A DNA stretch of 64,000 nt from Pomphorhynchus laevis. Taxonomy: Eukaryota; Acanthocephala; Palaeacanthocephala; Echinorhynchida; Pomphorhynchidae. The position numbers and the translations under genes are program-made. Under the pieces are notes generated by a model. The model saw only the letters and a list, made by a program, of their open reading frames with translations, ran no database searches and was not told the DNA's origin. The stretch covers positions 62,001 through 126,000 of the forward strand of contig WNNJ02000433.1 in the NCBI GenBank assembly GCA_012934845.2. The letters are read 5' to 3'. Of the stretch, positions 23,100 to 35,281 are shown one piece after another. The first letter of the stretch is position 1, and the number at the start of each line of letters is the position of its first letter.

Positions 23100-24070
23100 G
23101 TATTATTCAAATGTATTATTTGAAATGTATTATTTATTACATTTATTTTATCATATAAAAGTTTCATATCAAAGTTTTGCAAGTTTTATTTGCTCTCAAG
23201 AGTCTAAGATTAGTTAAGCATCTTCGACACGTTCAAAGTTTTTAATTAGCTGAATTGACAATGCATATCAACTCATCCGTTGTCAGTTTGGTCAATTCAT
23301 ATATTTCAATTGACAATAGGCATGTTAGCAGTGAGCCAACACATTCAAAAAATAATGCTAGTTGAACAATCAATATTTAAAATTTGTTCATCAACTGTTC
23401 TTTTGTACACAATCGTCGCAATTTCATTGCTACATCAATGAAATTGATGTAGCAATGAAATTGTTACATCCGTGATTTGCAAGATAATGACTAATTGAAT
23501 TATTTCTACTTATATTTTATAAAAAAGCAAAAATGTTAATAGGAAAAAAAAACAAAGTACGAGAAAACAAAAATTGAAGTACAAGCCAAAAACTATATGA
23601 ATTTAAATTTTTAAAAATTGTTTCTTTTTGAAATAATTTTATAATTTCATGTTTTAAAATATTTTAATAAAGAATTATTAAAAATTCTTTACGAAAAAAT
23701 TATTATTTTTCCTAATTCCTTAATTAAATTCATTAACTTTAAAAATGTAATTTCACGTGTTTAGCTTCTACGCCAAATGAATTGGAATTATATTGCAGAC
23801 GTGCATTGTAAAACTATGTTGATTAAATATCCGAACGAATATCTACCGTTTTAGGCAAAATACCAATTCGATTTTATGGATTGTAAGAAGAGATAAGTCA
23901 GTTTGTCTCCTAGAACATATTTTAAGTTTTAAAAATAGTTTTGTATAAACGATGTTTTTACGTCGACTTTGCTGGAGACACATCACCCATTTTGTTAACA
24001 CATTGTTTAAGAACTACTAGAATTGTATACTTACTCTCTGTCAACAACGTTTAAAACAAAATATAAAATA
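23100..24070. other. No feature recognised
   Basis: AT-rich sequence with a short ATTTCATTGCTACATCAATG palindrome near 23430-23465 and nothing coding. Confidence 0.4.
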
Positions 24071-24260
24071 TGTTCCGGTTATGGCACAATATTATCCACA
24101 GGTATTATTCCTATTCTTGATTAGGAACAATACGCTACTAATCAGTCTGGGTGAATCTCATCAGATGTTGACCCAGACCAACATTTCACGTTTCGACACT
24201 TACATCTGCTTACTCCGTACACTTGTGCTGATCGGATCCGCTAGCCGGATCCGAGCGGGT
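24070..24260 (-). mobile_element. tRNA-derived SINE, partial unit
   Basis: Minus-strand copy of the SINE at 5.2 and 40.2 kb: GTGTCGAAACGTGAAATG, CTGATGAGATTCACCCAGAC and CTGATTAGTAGCG are recognisable. The hairpin GTCTGGGT/ACCCAGAC is a perfect 8 bp here. It directly abuts a fragment of the RT/restriction-like-endonuclease family. Confidence 0.7.
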
Positions 24261-24289
24261 AACCTTAATTGTAAATTTTTCGAATAATT

Positions 24290-25030
24290 ATATTTTTTAC
24301 CGAAGAGATTATATCAGTTCTTGATACTATGGTTAATAATAAAGCAGCGGGACCGAATGAAATTCATCTAGAGCACTAAAAGTCAACGATAGTAATGATT
24401 ATTAAACTAAATTTAATGATTCTAATTATCTGGCGCAGACGCAAATTTATGGATATCCATGCTGACAAACATAATGAAAGCTTTCAAAAATCTGGCAAAA
24501 TCTGTCGCTTTTCTATTAAAGAGAATGTCTACGGAAGCATTAAACCCTGTTATGTTTAAAGCTTTAGCCGCGAATAGACTTGTGTCTATAAACAAGGAAT
24601 CAGGTGTAAAACCGATTGGAATTGGTGAGGTTCCGCCAAGAATACAAACAAAGCGATCGCTCAACTGATTTCTCAAGACATTCAGGAAGCATATGGTATT
24701 ATATCTAATAAGTGAAGACAACAATTTGGTATGGAATTAGGTGTGCGTAATCTTCGCAATCGATTTCAAAGTGAATCAATCAACTGCTTACTAAGCATTG
24801 ATGTGCCAAATATTTTTAATAAAATTAGCAGACATGCTGCACAACATTAAAAAAATCTGCCCATAATTAGAATGTATTTTGCCGAAAATATATTATGGCC
24901 AAAGTAGCTAGCACACTGCCGATCTCCAGTGAAATATTAGAACCGAAGGAATTATTCGCCCAGGGTGATTCCCTAGCCATTATTGCCTTTGCAAATGCAA
25001 CATTTCCAATTATCTAAAATTTCAGAATAA
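24290..25030 (+). pseudogene. Decayed RT/restriction-like-endonuclease element, RT part
   Basis: Fragments in order: NNKAAGPNEIHLE (compare GSAGPSGVDADGW in the intact copy), LVSINKESGVKPIGIGE (compare LVPLDKNPGVRPVGIGE), LLSIDVPNIFNKI (compare LLIDAKNAFNQIN) and ELFAQGDSLAIIAFANAT (compare GFTQGDPLAMAAFALAS). The frame is broken several times. It ends before the YADD block. Confidence 0.75.
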
Positions 25031-25274
25031 AATATCAGAACTGGACAAAAACGTTGTACTGAGGCAACAGTACATTCGATCAGATAAGAATATGTTACCA
25101 GAAAATATGTCTAAATTTTTATTATAATACATTTATTCTTCTAAATATATTGATTTGATCAGCATATGGTTATTGAATAATTTTAATTTATTACGAAATA
25201 ATTTGTAAATTTAAAGAATAAAGGTTAAATATAAAGAACAATGATATTTTATTAGGCTGGTAATATAAAAATAA

Positions 25275-25480
25275 TAATCAATACTATACCGAAAGTGGTG
25301 ACGCTTAACCTCTTGTTACACAGACGCCTCACCTGTAATGGAACGTTTTGTTCTTAGTCTACTTATCGCTGCAGTGAGATCACCTTAGCGATGAGTAGAC
25401 TAAGGCCAAAACGCACTATTGGGACAAGGCATCTGTGGACGGCACATTTCGGGTTAAGCTTCCCGACTAAGTTTGTAAAA
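25275..25480. repeat. Foldback element with a strong central hairpin
   Basis: TTGTTCTTAGTCTACTTATCGCT and AGCGATGAGTAGACTAAG pair around a 16-nt loop centred near 25382. Outer arms pair less perfectly (GCTTAACC/GGTTAAGC). No coding potential. It looks like a small non-autonomous DNA transposon. Confidence 0.65.
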
Positions 25481-25880
25481 AGCATGCAGGTTCTTAATAC
25501 TTTCCTGTTAATGTTGTAAATAATAGTTTTAACTCAAAGTCAATACTGTAGTCTCAAATCAATACTATAAGAATTAAAATCTAAGAGAAACACACAAATC
25601 AATTCAATTCCGCTAACTGAGTCTACGTATTTAATATAAAATAAATAAATAAAAACAAATAAAATCAATAAATCAATAAAATTCTGTTAAAATTACATTC
25701 GTGTGCCACGTAATCTGTTTTTTAGGCATTATTAATTATCCACACGAGAAAAACAAATTTTTTGTTAGAGTTAATTATAACAACGTTTCGGTCAATCACA
25801 GTGACCCTTTTCAAGTTGAAAATTTTCAAACACAAATCGCCTTATATTACATAAGTGCGGAAGAAAATGAACATGTTTTC

Positions 25881-27956
25881 TTAGTCCATAGTGTCGATAG
25901 GAATTTTTAAATTATAATTTGATTTATTTCCATGCATCCTTTCACCACTGCCGTTGATGTGTATAGACTCAAAAATTATCCGTCTATAATAATTTGATTC
26001 TTTTGCAAGAATTTTGATATTATCGAATTCAATATTGTGTCCTTTCATGACAGAATGGTTTAAAACAGCGGATGACATGTCCCCTTTCCTTAGAGCATTA
26101 CGATGTTCCTTAATTCTAAGGTGTAATGTTCGTTTCGTCTGACCCACGTATGTAGCCTCACAATCTTTACATTTTATATCATATACGAGACCTAACGTTT
26201 TTTGAGATAAGGGTCTCCGTTTGAACATAGATGCTAGACACGTGCTAGGTGGACAGTAAATTGTAGGACGTGATGTTTGTCGTCTAAGACCATCTTCAAG
26301 TTTGTTCAGGCTACGGTTGTCAACGAAAGACGATCGTAAATATATTTTAGTTTTTGCTTGATCTTTTTTATCATGTGGTGATGCAAAAAATATATTCTTC
26401 GACTTTCGATCTGCCTGGGTGATGGCCCATTTGGGAAAGCCACGATTTTTAAGTTTCGACTTAATAATCGAACTCTCAGTCAAACGGGTACATTTCTCTG
26501 AGCAAATTTGCAAAGACCTTAGCAACAATGACGATGCTGCGGATATCTTATATTTGTTTGGTATATGAGTAGACCAGAGGGGAGGATTCCATGTAATATT
26601 CGGTTTACGATATACCTCTGTTGTGATGTTATTACCACGTCTAACCAGCACATCGAGAAATGCGATTGATTGTTTACTATCTTCGAACTGTACGTGCCAT
26701 TGAATGGCCGGATCTTTTTCATTAAGTACGTTTCGAAGTGATACCGTATTTGGACGCGTATTGAAAACCATAAACACATCATCTACATACCGCCAATATG
26801 CACATAGGTCTGGCAGTCTATGATATATATCTGTTTCCCATTCATCCATATAAATGTTTGCTAAAATAGGTCCCAGCGGAGAGCCCATTGCAACTCCATC
26901 GATTTGATCGAATACGTCGTTCTCAAACAGAAACGCTGACTTTTCAGTACACCACATCAATAGCTCTGTCCACTCAGAAATATTTAGTATCGGATTATCA
27001 CATTTGTCGGATAAAACTTTCGCAGCAATTTGCACACTAGATCTTAAAGGGACGTTAGTAAATAATGAATTTACATCCGCTGTTGCGAAGAAACACGTGT
27101 TAGCGTTAAAACTCTTGATGTACTTAGCGAATTCTGGGCCATCCTTTATTCTCGAGAAACTATGAGATTTGCAAACATTTAATATTTTGCTGATCATTTT
27201 TGCCAATTTATGTCCGAAACACATATACGATGCAATAATTGGACGGAATGCTAGGGTTGGTTTGTGCAATTTCGGGAGCAAATAAAGGTATCCAGCTGAC
27301 GCGCCGGTAGATCTAGCTTCGTTATACTGTTGCTTACTCAACTTGCCTTCTTTGTGAAGTTTCAACAAAAATTGGTTAAAAGTCTTCTCTCTCTTTGTCG
27401 TTGGATCAGCTGATAATTTAACAAACTTGTTACTCGTTAATAATAAGTTCCCATGCTCTATATAGTCTTTGGCGTTCACTACTGCTAGTGCTCGCCCTTT
27501 GTCTGATTTACATATTGTTATGTCTTCATCTCTCATGAGATTTTTCATTGCCACTCTTTCTGGCTTACTCATTGTTGAAGGTAAGAGCTTTGCTTGGCGT
27601 CTGCACATAGTTTCATATGTAATAACCGTCCCAAACGATTCATTTGGGAGGTTACTCAACATAACTTCAGCGTCACAACGCATTTCACATAAACTAGGGA
27701 TGTGCGTAGGGATAAACTCAGGTCCTCGGTTTAGCAAATCCTCTTCAGTATCAGTTAAATTCCTGGAAGATATGTTTATAAAATTCTTATCATGGTTGGT
27801 TTGTCGTAAGTTATAGCGTGATAATTGGGATAACTTAGCTTCATAATGTTGTATAATAAGAATTTTATGTTTTCTCAGTTTGTTGTTAACAAACTCATTG
27901 ATCCAATGTGAAGCTACATACGATCCATTGATCCATTGTGAAGCTACATACTTCAA
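25881..27956 (-). CDS. Penelope-like element RT with C-terminal GIY-YIG nuclease, apparently whole ORF
   Basis: A 691-codon uninterrupted frame. In order: the DKG motif (KSDKGRALAVV, about residue 149), LYLLPKLHKP, FRPIIAS, RT motif A (TADVNSLFTNVPL, about 290), AMGSPLGPILANIYMDEWE, the catalytic YVDD (about 390), FLDVLVRR and TEVYRKPN. From about 587 a GIY-YIG domain follows with VYDIKCKDCEATYVGQTKRT, R.KEHRNAL and a late E. This is the classic RT-then-GIY-YIG layout of Penelope-type retroelements, which copy their RNA into nicked DNA. The first 25 residues contain a repeated (Y)VAS(Q/H)WIN from a duplicated 27-nt segment, so the true start may be later. The 3' flank (25740-25880) has the ACGTTTCGGTCAATCACAGT box seen at the ends of such elements. 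A young copy, judging by the open frame. Confidence 0.88.
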   Translation of the reverse strand: MKYVASQWINGSYVASHWINEFVNNKLRKHKILIIQHYEAKLSQLSRYNLRQTNHDKNFINISSRNLTDTEEDLLNRGPEFIPTHIPSLCEMRCDAEVMLSNLPNESFGTVITYETMCRRQAKLLPSTMSKPERVAMKNLMRDEDITICKSDKGRALAVVNAKDYIEHGNLLLTSNKFVKLSADPTTKREKTFNQFLLKLHKEGKLSKQQYNEARSTGASAGYLYLLPKLHKPTLAFRPIIASYMCFGHKLAKMISKILNVCKSHSFSRIKDGPEFAKYIKSFNANTCFFATADVNSLFTNVPLRSSVQIAAKVLSDKCDNPILNISEWTELLMWCTEKSAFLFENDVFDQIDGVAMGSPLGPILANIYMDEWETDIYHRLPDLCAYWRYVDDVFMVFNTRPNTVSLRNVLNEKDPAIQWHVQFEDSKQSIAFLDVLVRRGNNITTEVYRKPNITWNPPLWSTHIPNKYKISAASSLLLRSLQICSEKCTRLTESSIIKSKLKNRGFPKWAITQADRKSKNIFFASPHDKKDQAKTKIYLRSSFVDNRSLNKLEDGLRRQTSRPTIYCPPSTCLASMFKRRPLSQKTLGLVYDIKCKDCEATYVGQTKRTLHLRIKEHRNALRKGDMSSAVLNHSVMKGHNIEFDNIKILAKESNYYRRIIFESIHINGSGERMHGNKSNYNLKIPIDTMD

Positions 27957-28109
27957 TGCCTTCCGTTGTTATTTGTATCGATTTTGCGGAGAATATATTC
28001 GTGACTGTTATGTTATCCTTACGCGGGTCCAAACTTTGTTACAATGTCAAGCACACCAACCAGATCTTGTGCTGAACCAACACAAGATAAATTATCTGCA
28101 TATCATTTT

Positions 28110-28480
28110 TGCATAACACGTGAAAATGCTTGGTGTATGCGTAGCATTAGAGGAAGTGTAGCTGTAGCAAACGCTATCATCGATAAGGGATCACCCTGAG
28201 TAAATCCTTCTCGTGAGGGCATAAAATCGTAGTCTATAACGAGAGTTGGATCCAACGATTAAGTGTTATGAAGTACTGTATATAATTGTGAATAAATGTA
28301 CTGCATATTTGACAAAGTGACTTTCCTATTTATTCTATTAAACGCATTATCCCCATTGATCTGCAATAAACATAAATCATCGGAGGCGTCTAATGAGGTA
28401 CGGATATTTTTCAAGGCGTATTCAATACCATACTGTTGGCCAGCGCACAATTGAATGTTGCCTGCTATGGCTTTGATGTG
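28110..28480 (-). pseudogene. Fragment of RT/restriction-like-endonuclease element
   Basis: Minus strand: QLCAGQQYGIEYALKNIRTS and LLQINGDNAFNRINRK (compare QLCAGQRCGTEVAVHTMREA and LLIDAKNAFNQINR), then EGFTQGDPLSMIAFATATLP. Only the RT fingers/palm part survives. It abuts the 5' side of the Penelope-like element at 25.9-28.0 kb. Confidence 0.75.
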
Positions 28481-28719
28481 TCTAGATCAATAGTCTTTTA
28501 TTTCTACATAGATAATTTTAATAATAAATAATTACAAAAAAATTAATAATATAAGATTTTATTTAATTTATATAAGATTTAATAACTTCTATTAAAGAAG
28601 TTAATTAATCTATCAATTGATTCATCTATTATATCTTCTATAAATAATAATATAATTGATATAATCTTCTATCTTCTATAATTATCTTGTATAATCTTTC
28701 ATCTTCTATCAATTGATTC

Positions 28720-28935
28720 ATCGTAAATAGGGACCGAAACCTGATAGCATAGCAGTTCCTCCTGATGACTTCTAATCCTTATTATGATACAACTTCTGTT
28801 ATTTATTAGTCAATTCATAAAAATAAACTTTTATTTTAAATTTCAATGTTTAATTTTTAAATTGATAGATAAAATCTTATATAACAAATATTTATTATTA
28901 TTTAATTGTCCAATGATACATTCGATGTGCTGTAA
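28720..28935 (+). repeat. Naiad-like terminal repeat
   Basis: Begins CCGAAACCTGATAGCATAG, CAGTTCCTCCTGATGAC and runs into ATTTATTAGTCAATTCATAA and the AT-rich tail. Confidence 0.7.
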
Positions 28936-29870
28936 TATTGTACAAGGCGTTTAAATATCGAGAGGAAATAAATTAAAGAAAAAAATATTATTGATAAATT
29001 AAAATCATTAGCGAAAACATTTTTCAGGTTCGTGGCTATGCATATTTATATTTAATATTTTATTCAATGTGATGTTATATTAATTTATTCGATGTTTAAA
29101 AACGTTTAAACTGGAATACTGATATACAACTCTATTACATCTATTATATTATTCAGCAAAACAATATATTTTTATTGTTCTGGACGTTTAAACACCGAGA
29201 GAAATGATAAAATAAGAAATTATTGTTCACATATTTTCGACTATTGCAATAGTCCTTTTCAAGTGATATGTTTTGACATGATAAAGAAAAAATGATGTAA
29301 TTATTGATTAAATGATGTAAAAATAATTAATATCTAATTACTAAATTTTGATTTATTGATAATTTTTATTTATTTATTTTTTATTTTATAATTATATTAT
29401 AATTATATGTAGACTTAGTTAGCTGAATGGATTATAATAATCTGTTGATCAGTATTTTATTCAATATTTTATCCAATGATACATACTTTGTACTATTGTA
29501 TTGTATCAGGCGTTTAAACATCGAGAGGAATAATAAAATAAGAAATTATTGTTCACTATTTGTTTGAAAATTGTCCTTCTCTTTGACATGAAAAGAAAAA
29601 ATGATGTATTTATACAATAAAACCGGAAGAAACCAACGATGAAAACTCTACCGATTTTGTAGTGTGCTAGTGGGGATAACTAACTTCCAATAACTATGAA
29701 TGTGTTAAATATTGTTTAATGAAACGTTTAATGTGTATTTAAATTGTTCTGAACGTTTAAACAACGAAAATAATAATAAAATAAAAAATTATTGCTCACA
29801 TATTTTCGACTATTGGGAAAATTATGGGATAACTAACTTCATATTGTTCTTATTATCATCCATCGTGTTA
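28935..29870 (+). repeat. Four copies of a Penelope-type 3'-end repeat
   Basis: A module GCGTTTAAACATCGAGAG then AAATAAGAAATTATTGTTCA and TTTTCGACTATTGCAATAGT recurs near 28950, 29190, 29510 and 29755, at spacings of roughly 240-320 bp. The TTTCGACT...AGTCCTTTTCAAG hairpin resembles the conserved box at Penelope-like element ends. Confidence 0.6.
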
Positions 29871-30654
29871 GGATAATTCTGAATATGTATGTACTTTCTC
29901 TTATCAGACGTCTGTGTAGACTGACTTCATTTTCCAAGACTTTAGTGCTGAAAAAATCAGGTTCGTGGCTAATGATTGACTAATGCTAATGAAGTATCAC
30001 ACTTTTTTAAGTTATATAGTGTTTAATATTAAACATGAACGCAAAAAAAAAACAAGAATACTTTAAAATACGACAAATGAAAAAGGATTCTTGTACAACG
30101 TAGTTGTCACTCATACATTATAAAATGTTATTTTTTTATAATTAGATGACCGCAATTATATTAAATCAATATTGTTTTACGAAATTGACGATAAAAAATG
30201 GTATTAAGTTAAAAGAAGCAAAGAAAAATAATAAATTTTAATAAATGTTTTTCGAAATTGACGAATATAGTTTTTGGATGTCGAATGTAGAGTTCGCTAT
30301 TTGTCTCAATTTAAAAAAATTTAAATTTTTAACTATTTTACTTCCAAACAAAGAAATATATTTTTTGTTTATAATATAGTCAATATATAAAATATATTAT
30401 TTATTTATAAACAAATATTCAACAATATTTAACAAATATTGTTGCAATTCTTAAAATTTCATTATTTAATGTATTATATTTTATATTATATTATATTATT
30501 CGTCAGTAATATATTGATAGATGTGGCAAAGAAGTTTGCTTAAAACACGTTTAAGATGCAAAGCATCCAAAAATAGTATAAGTGCTTACTATTAAAATAC
30601 ATCTAATAATAATTTCTAATTTTCTTTACTCTACACTGATGATGATTGTATCAG

Positions 30655-31030
30655 TTTCGGCCCCTAACTCCTCTACCCAACACAGCAGCTGGGCCAAATA
30701 CATGCTAATGATGTATTTCCTCTGAAATAACTATCTAGTATCTTATTCTAATACAAAGTATATTATTTATTATCCATCCATAAAAATTTGCCACTTAAGA
30801 GTTTAAATTTATTCTTTATATTATTGTGTTGATTTATATATTTTACTATTTTCTGCTTGATGTTATTTTTATAGTAACCTAGTTTAAAATATGTATCTAT
30901 TAAATTATTTAAATGATTTTGAAGAAAACCAATATCATTACATATTGTTGCAATTCTTAAAATTTCATTATTTAATGTATTATATTTTATATTATATGGT
31001 ATGCATGAATGCTCATGCAAAAATGTTTCT
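30655..31030 (-). pseudogene. Naiad-like element: terminal motif and RT C-terminus
   Basis: Minus strand: [48 protein letters not shown], stop, then TATACTTTGTATTAGAATAA and the TACATCATTAGCATGTA hairpin and GGGGCCGAAAC. It is cut at both ends. Confidence 0.75.
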
Positions 31031-31339
31031 TATAAAAATTTTATAAGAATATTATAAAAAGAATTATTAAATATTCATTTTAAATTGATAATTTACGAAT
31101 AAATTTATCTTTTAAAAAACGTTTCATAAACGTTTATTTTTAAAGTTGTCAATTTTAAATCGTTATTTCTTATAAAGCGTAAAATTTTGTGTTATATTTT
31201 CGCGTTGATAAAATAATCAACGAAAAGTGACTAAAATCAATCAAATGTGAATATAATAAAATATACAGGAATGTTAAATTTGAGAAACAACTTTCGATAA
31301 AATTTATTTCGATTGATTTTATCAATCTATAAATTCATT

Positions 31340-31660
31340 TGTTTGGCTTGATTAATCAGATCAGTTAACTGTGTCTACGTATATTAAATTATGTATAAAT
31401 TAAATATAATGATAAATAAAAATAAAATAATTAAATTATAAATAATAAATAATTATAAATAATAATTTTTAGATAAGATGTCATATAAATCATATCAAGT
31501 TAAAAATTAAATTTAAAAATTATTAAATAATAAATAATTATAAATAATTGTATTATTTTAAATAAGATTTTGTGATTCAAATAAAAATAGAAATTTAAGA
31601 TAAAAGTCAATTTTTAAGAATTGACTAATAAATAATAGGCGATGTATCAGTTAACTAATT
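31340..31660 (-). repeat. Naiad-like terminal repeat (tail part)
   Basis: Minus strand: TTATTAGTCAATTCTTAAAA..., TTTATTAAAT-rich blocks and ACGTAGACACAGTTAACTGA-type end. The GAAACCTGATAG head is missing. Confidence 0.55.
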
Positions 31661-32082
31661 TTAAGTTAACTAATTATTTGAATTATTAGCTTTACAGTAA
31701 AATATCTTAAATTAAATGTTTTGTGTTAAGAATACTGAGCATTTTTGGATTTTAAATATATACATTTAATCTGAAGATGAATGCAGTTACATTCAAAAAT
31801 TTAAGAAATAAATTTAAAGACCTCGTTTGTCGACTAATTTCTTTATATCTTCGGGGGTAATATGTATACTCGTCACGTATCATCCTCGATTATATCAACA
31901 ATTATTCTCATTGATATATCGATGCAATATGTACCCCAGTAATATATTGATAGATGTGGCAAAGAAGTTTGCTTAAAACACGTTCAAGGTGCAAAGCATC
32001 CAAAAATAGTATAAGTGCTTACTATTAAAAGACATCTAATGATAATTTGTAATTTTCTTTACTCTACACTGATGATGATTGT

Positions 32083-34365
32083 ATTAGGCAATTAGCATCG
32101 ATATTATTTGAATTTATTATAAAAATCTGTGCTCAGTTTATTATTTAAATTATTTATTATTTATTATATATTAAAATTAAAATTAAATAAATTATTTATT
32201 ACTCCAAATTATTTTCAAGACAATTACTTTTATTACCGTATTCCTTTTATTACTTTATAAAGGATATACGCTTGCTATTATACCTGAAAAAAATTAAATA
32301 TACCAGACAAGTATAATTAATTATATTAATTAATATGATATTATATTAATTATATTATTGTATTATATCAGACAACCAATTATACGTGCAGTTGTCTCCG
32401 ACTCGTGAGTTGCTTGTCTCGCATTATTCCCAAATTAACTGATATTATCCATAAATCAGTTAATAAATATTATCTTTTGATCAGCTTTGTGAATAGCCGA
32501 ATTACAGAAAATTTTAATTTGTGTATTTTTGTTCATTTGAGTAATGGAATTATTTTTAAGATTAAGATATTCACACTAAGATTAATTTACATATTAGAAT
32601 ATAATCTATCTTATTTTACTTAATATCATCTTGGTTAGATCGAGTATTTCTAGCCAAAAACCTTTAAGTCGGCCAAAACCCTTTAAGTTTCAGTTAAACT
32701 AAAATTTGAATCAGTCATCATGCTGAAACGCTACAAAATATGATCGCTACAACATGCACATGAGTTATATATAACTCAAAATAGTAATTCCTTCTGGTGA
32801 GTTAATATTATAGAATTAATGGTATACTATCTATTAATCAATTCATCAAAATTAAATTTGAAAATTAAGCATTGAGTATATTCTTTAGATTAAAATTTAT
32901 CTATACATAAATGGAAAATCTTAAGTTAAAATCTCCAATTACAAAAAAATTTGAATTATTAAAAATTTCAAGTTTTATAATTTCACTTTTTTTACATTTT
33001 TACATGTAAAAATTAAATAACACTTAAATACATTTACAAAATACGTAGACTCAGTTCACTGATCTGAGTTGATTTAATCCAAATCCATGACAAGTATAAT
33101 TAAAGACGCATCAAACAATCATTCTGATCAATGCAATTCCGCCAAGATACATTCTGATCACCGTAATGGCACAAGCATCAGGTTTGGCGTCAGTGGAACT
33201 GAAATTTGACTCAGCCATCATGCTGAAACGCAGCAAAAGATGATCGTTAGCACATAAAAAAACTTATCAAAATGAAATCAAGAACAGAGGAAAAAACATC
33301 TACAATTTTCGTAGCTTCTCGAACATATTGTTGCATAGGTAGATCATTTGCGAAACAATCCCAAATTTGTTTATTGATAAAATCACAATGTTTCTCATCG
33401 AATTTCTAAGTAAATTTATATAATGCTATCGGGGGTATAAAGAGCTTGCAATCGATCATCTCGATTGTACGCTCATAGACTATACAATACGTTTCTTTAG
33501 CTGAGACAGTAAAATGTAGTAAAAAACAATTTTTGTAGCGAGTGAAGTTATCACACTTATTATTTACAGTTGATGTTTTACAAAACAAATTCTCTCGTGA
33601 TTTTACAGTTAAAATGTGTTGTTAAATTTTGTTATTTGAAAAAAATTAAAAATAAAGGGAGCATAACGATTTATGTGAATAATTATTTCTTGTTTAAATA
33701 AAAACAAAAATTATGAATATTCTCCATGTAAGGTATCATCACTCGTATATAGATGGTAACAAGGTATTTATTTAATTTTTATTTTCGATTTAGGTCCTGT
33801 AAAATATTGCTCTATTTCAATGATTTCGTGATCAGTTTTATAGACAAACTTAATATTTACTTTTACAATTGCAGTTTAAATTCGAAAAACAACCTAAATT
33901 TATTATTAATAATGTATTCATTATATATTAATATATTAATAAAAGTCTTATATTAATATATGGATTTTAGTAATATATTATTACTAAATAATATAATAAT
34001 TATCAGACCCATGCTGTAATATATAAGATAACTAATAATCAAAATCAAATTCGTTTGAAAAATGCTTATTAAACTGCAGTATATTTTTGTGACATTCAGC
34101 CTATCTCGATTTCATACTTTCATATTTTCTTACTGTGGTAGAATAGAAGAAGAAATTAGAACTTGCAAATTAAAGCTTTTCTGAATGAGTAATAAAATAC
34201 CTATAATTAATAATTAAAAACTTTAAGATATTTAAAACGTTAATAAAACTGTATCTATTATAGGTATATCGTTGAGAATTGCTTTCGGGTCAAAAGTAAC
34301 TTTTTTATTGCGAACCATCCCCGAGAATACAAAAAAAATAGCACCTTCAAAAATATTGTAGGATA
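32083..34365. other. No gene recognised; small dispersed repeats
   Basis: TTTGAATCAGTCATCATGCTGAAACGC-type sequence at 32705-32745 recurs at 33206-33246 with few changes. The rest is AT-rich without coding signal. Short open frames at 32405 and 33753 have random, A/T-driven composition. Confidence 0.45.
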
Positions 34366-34369
34366 ATCG

Positions 34370-35281
34370 AAATTAATACTGGTATAAAACACTATTTCAG
34401 TATTAATTCTACAAAAGAATTTTTAGAACAGACAAAAGGAATAAATTTTCAAAATATAAATACATACGATTTTAGTACGCTTTATACAAATCTAGATTTA
34501 TCAGATATCAGAGAAACGTTAGAAAAATTAAAAAATATTCAGAAATATATATACATATATATGTTATTATATGTTAGTGCCCATCTAACAAAAATAAAAC
34601 TATCAAAATAATTTATAAGAAATAAAATATTTTGATAAATCAAAATTATTTAAAAGTAGGGAATTTATATTTAGACAGGTAAATGGTGTTCCAATGGGAT
34701 GTAATAGTAGCCAAATTATAGCTGACTTATTTTTAAGCTTTATAGAATATGAATTTGTTCATAACTGTGTAAAGACTAAATCTAAACAATATAAATATAT
34801 GAAATATATGTTTCGATACATTGATGATATATGTGTATTTAATTCTAATAATTTTTATTCAATTAGTGAGCACATTTATCCAGAAAGCCTTATTCTTAAC
34901 AAAACCAATATTAATGATAAAGAAGGTGTATATCTAGATATGAACATTAAATTAACATTAACTAAAACTACTATTAATTTATATCGTAAAGATGACATAT
35001 TTAAATTTACAAGAAACATATTTTTGCATGAGCATTCATGCATACCATATAATATAAAATATAATACATTAAATAATGAAATTTTAAGAATTGCAACAAT
35101 ATGTAATGATATTGGCTTTCTTCAAAATCATTTAAATAATTTAATAGATACATATTTTAAACTAGGTTACTATAAAAATACCATCAAACAGAAAATAGTA
35201 AAATATATAAATCAACACAATAATATAAAGAATAAATTTAAACTCTTAAGTGGCAAATTTTTATGGATGGATAATAAATAA
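34370..35281 (+). pseudogene. Naiad-like Penelope element, RT palm to C-terminus
   Basis: 34370-34530 encodes NTGIKHYFSINSTKEFLEQ and the motif A block NTYDFSTLYTNLDL. After a short broken stretch the frame 34694-35281 (195 codons) reads [59 protein letters not shown] and ends LLSGKFLWMDNK. It is the longest single C-terminal frame of this lineage in the window. Composition is very A/T-rich, unlike the other Penelope-like family. No GIY-YIG follows the RT, which fits elements with an N-terminal nuclease. Confidence 0.8.

Larger units (their letters stand above)
30506..32082 (+). repeat. Direct repeat, copies 30506-30652 and about 31936-32082
   Basis: GTAATATATTGATAGATGTG through CACTGATGATGATTGTAT recurs 1.43 kb apart with only a few differences over about 147 bp. 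A Naiad-like fragment and a terminal repeat lie between the two, so these may be ends of one insertion. Confidence 0.8.
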
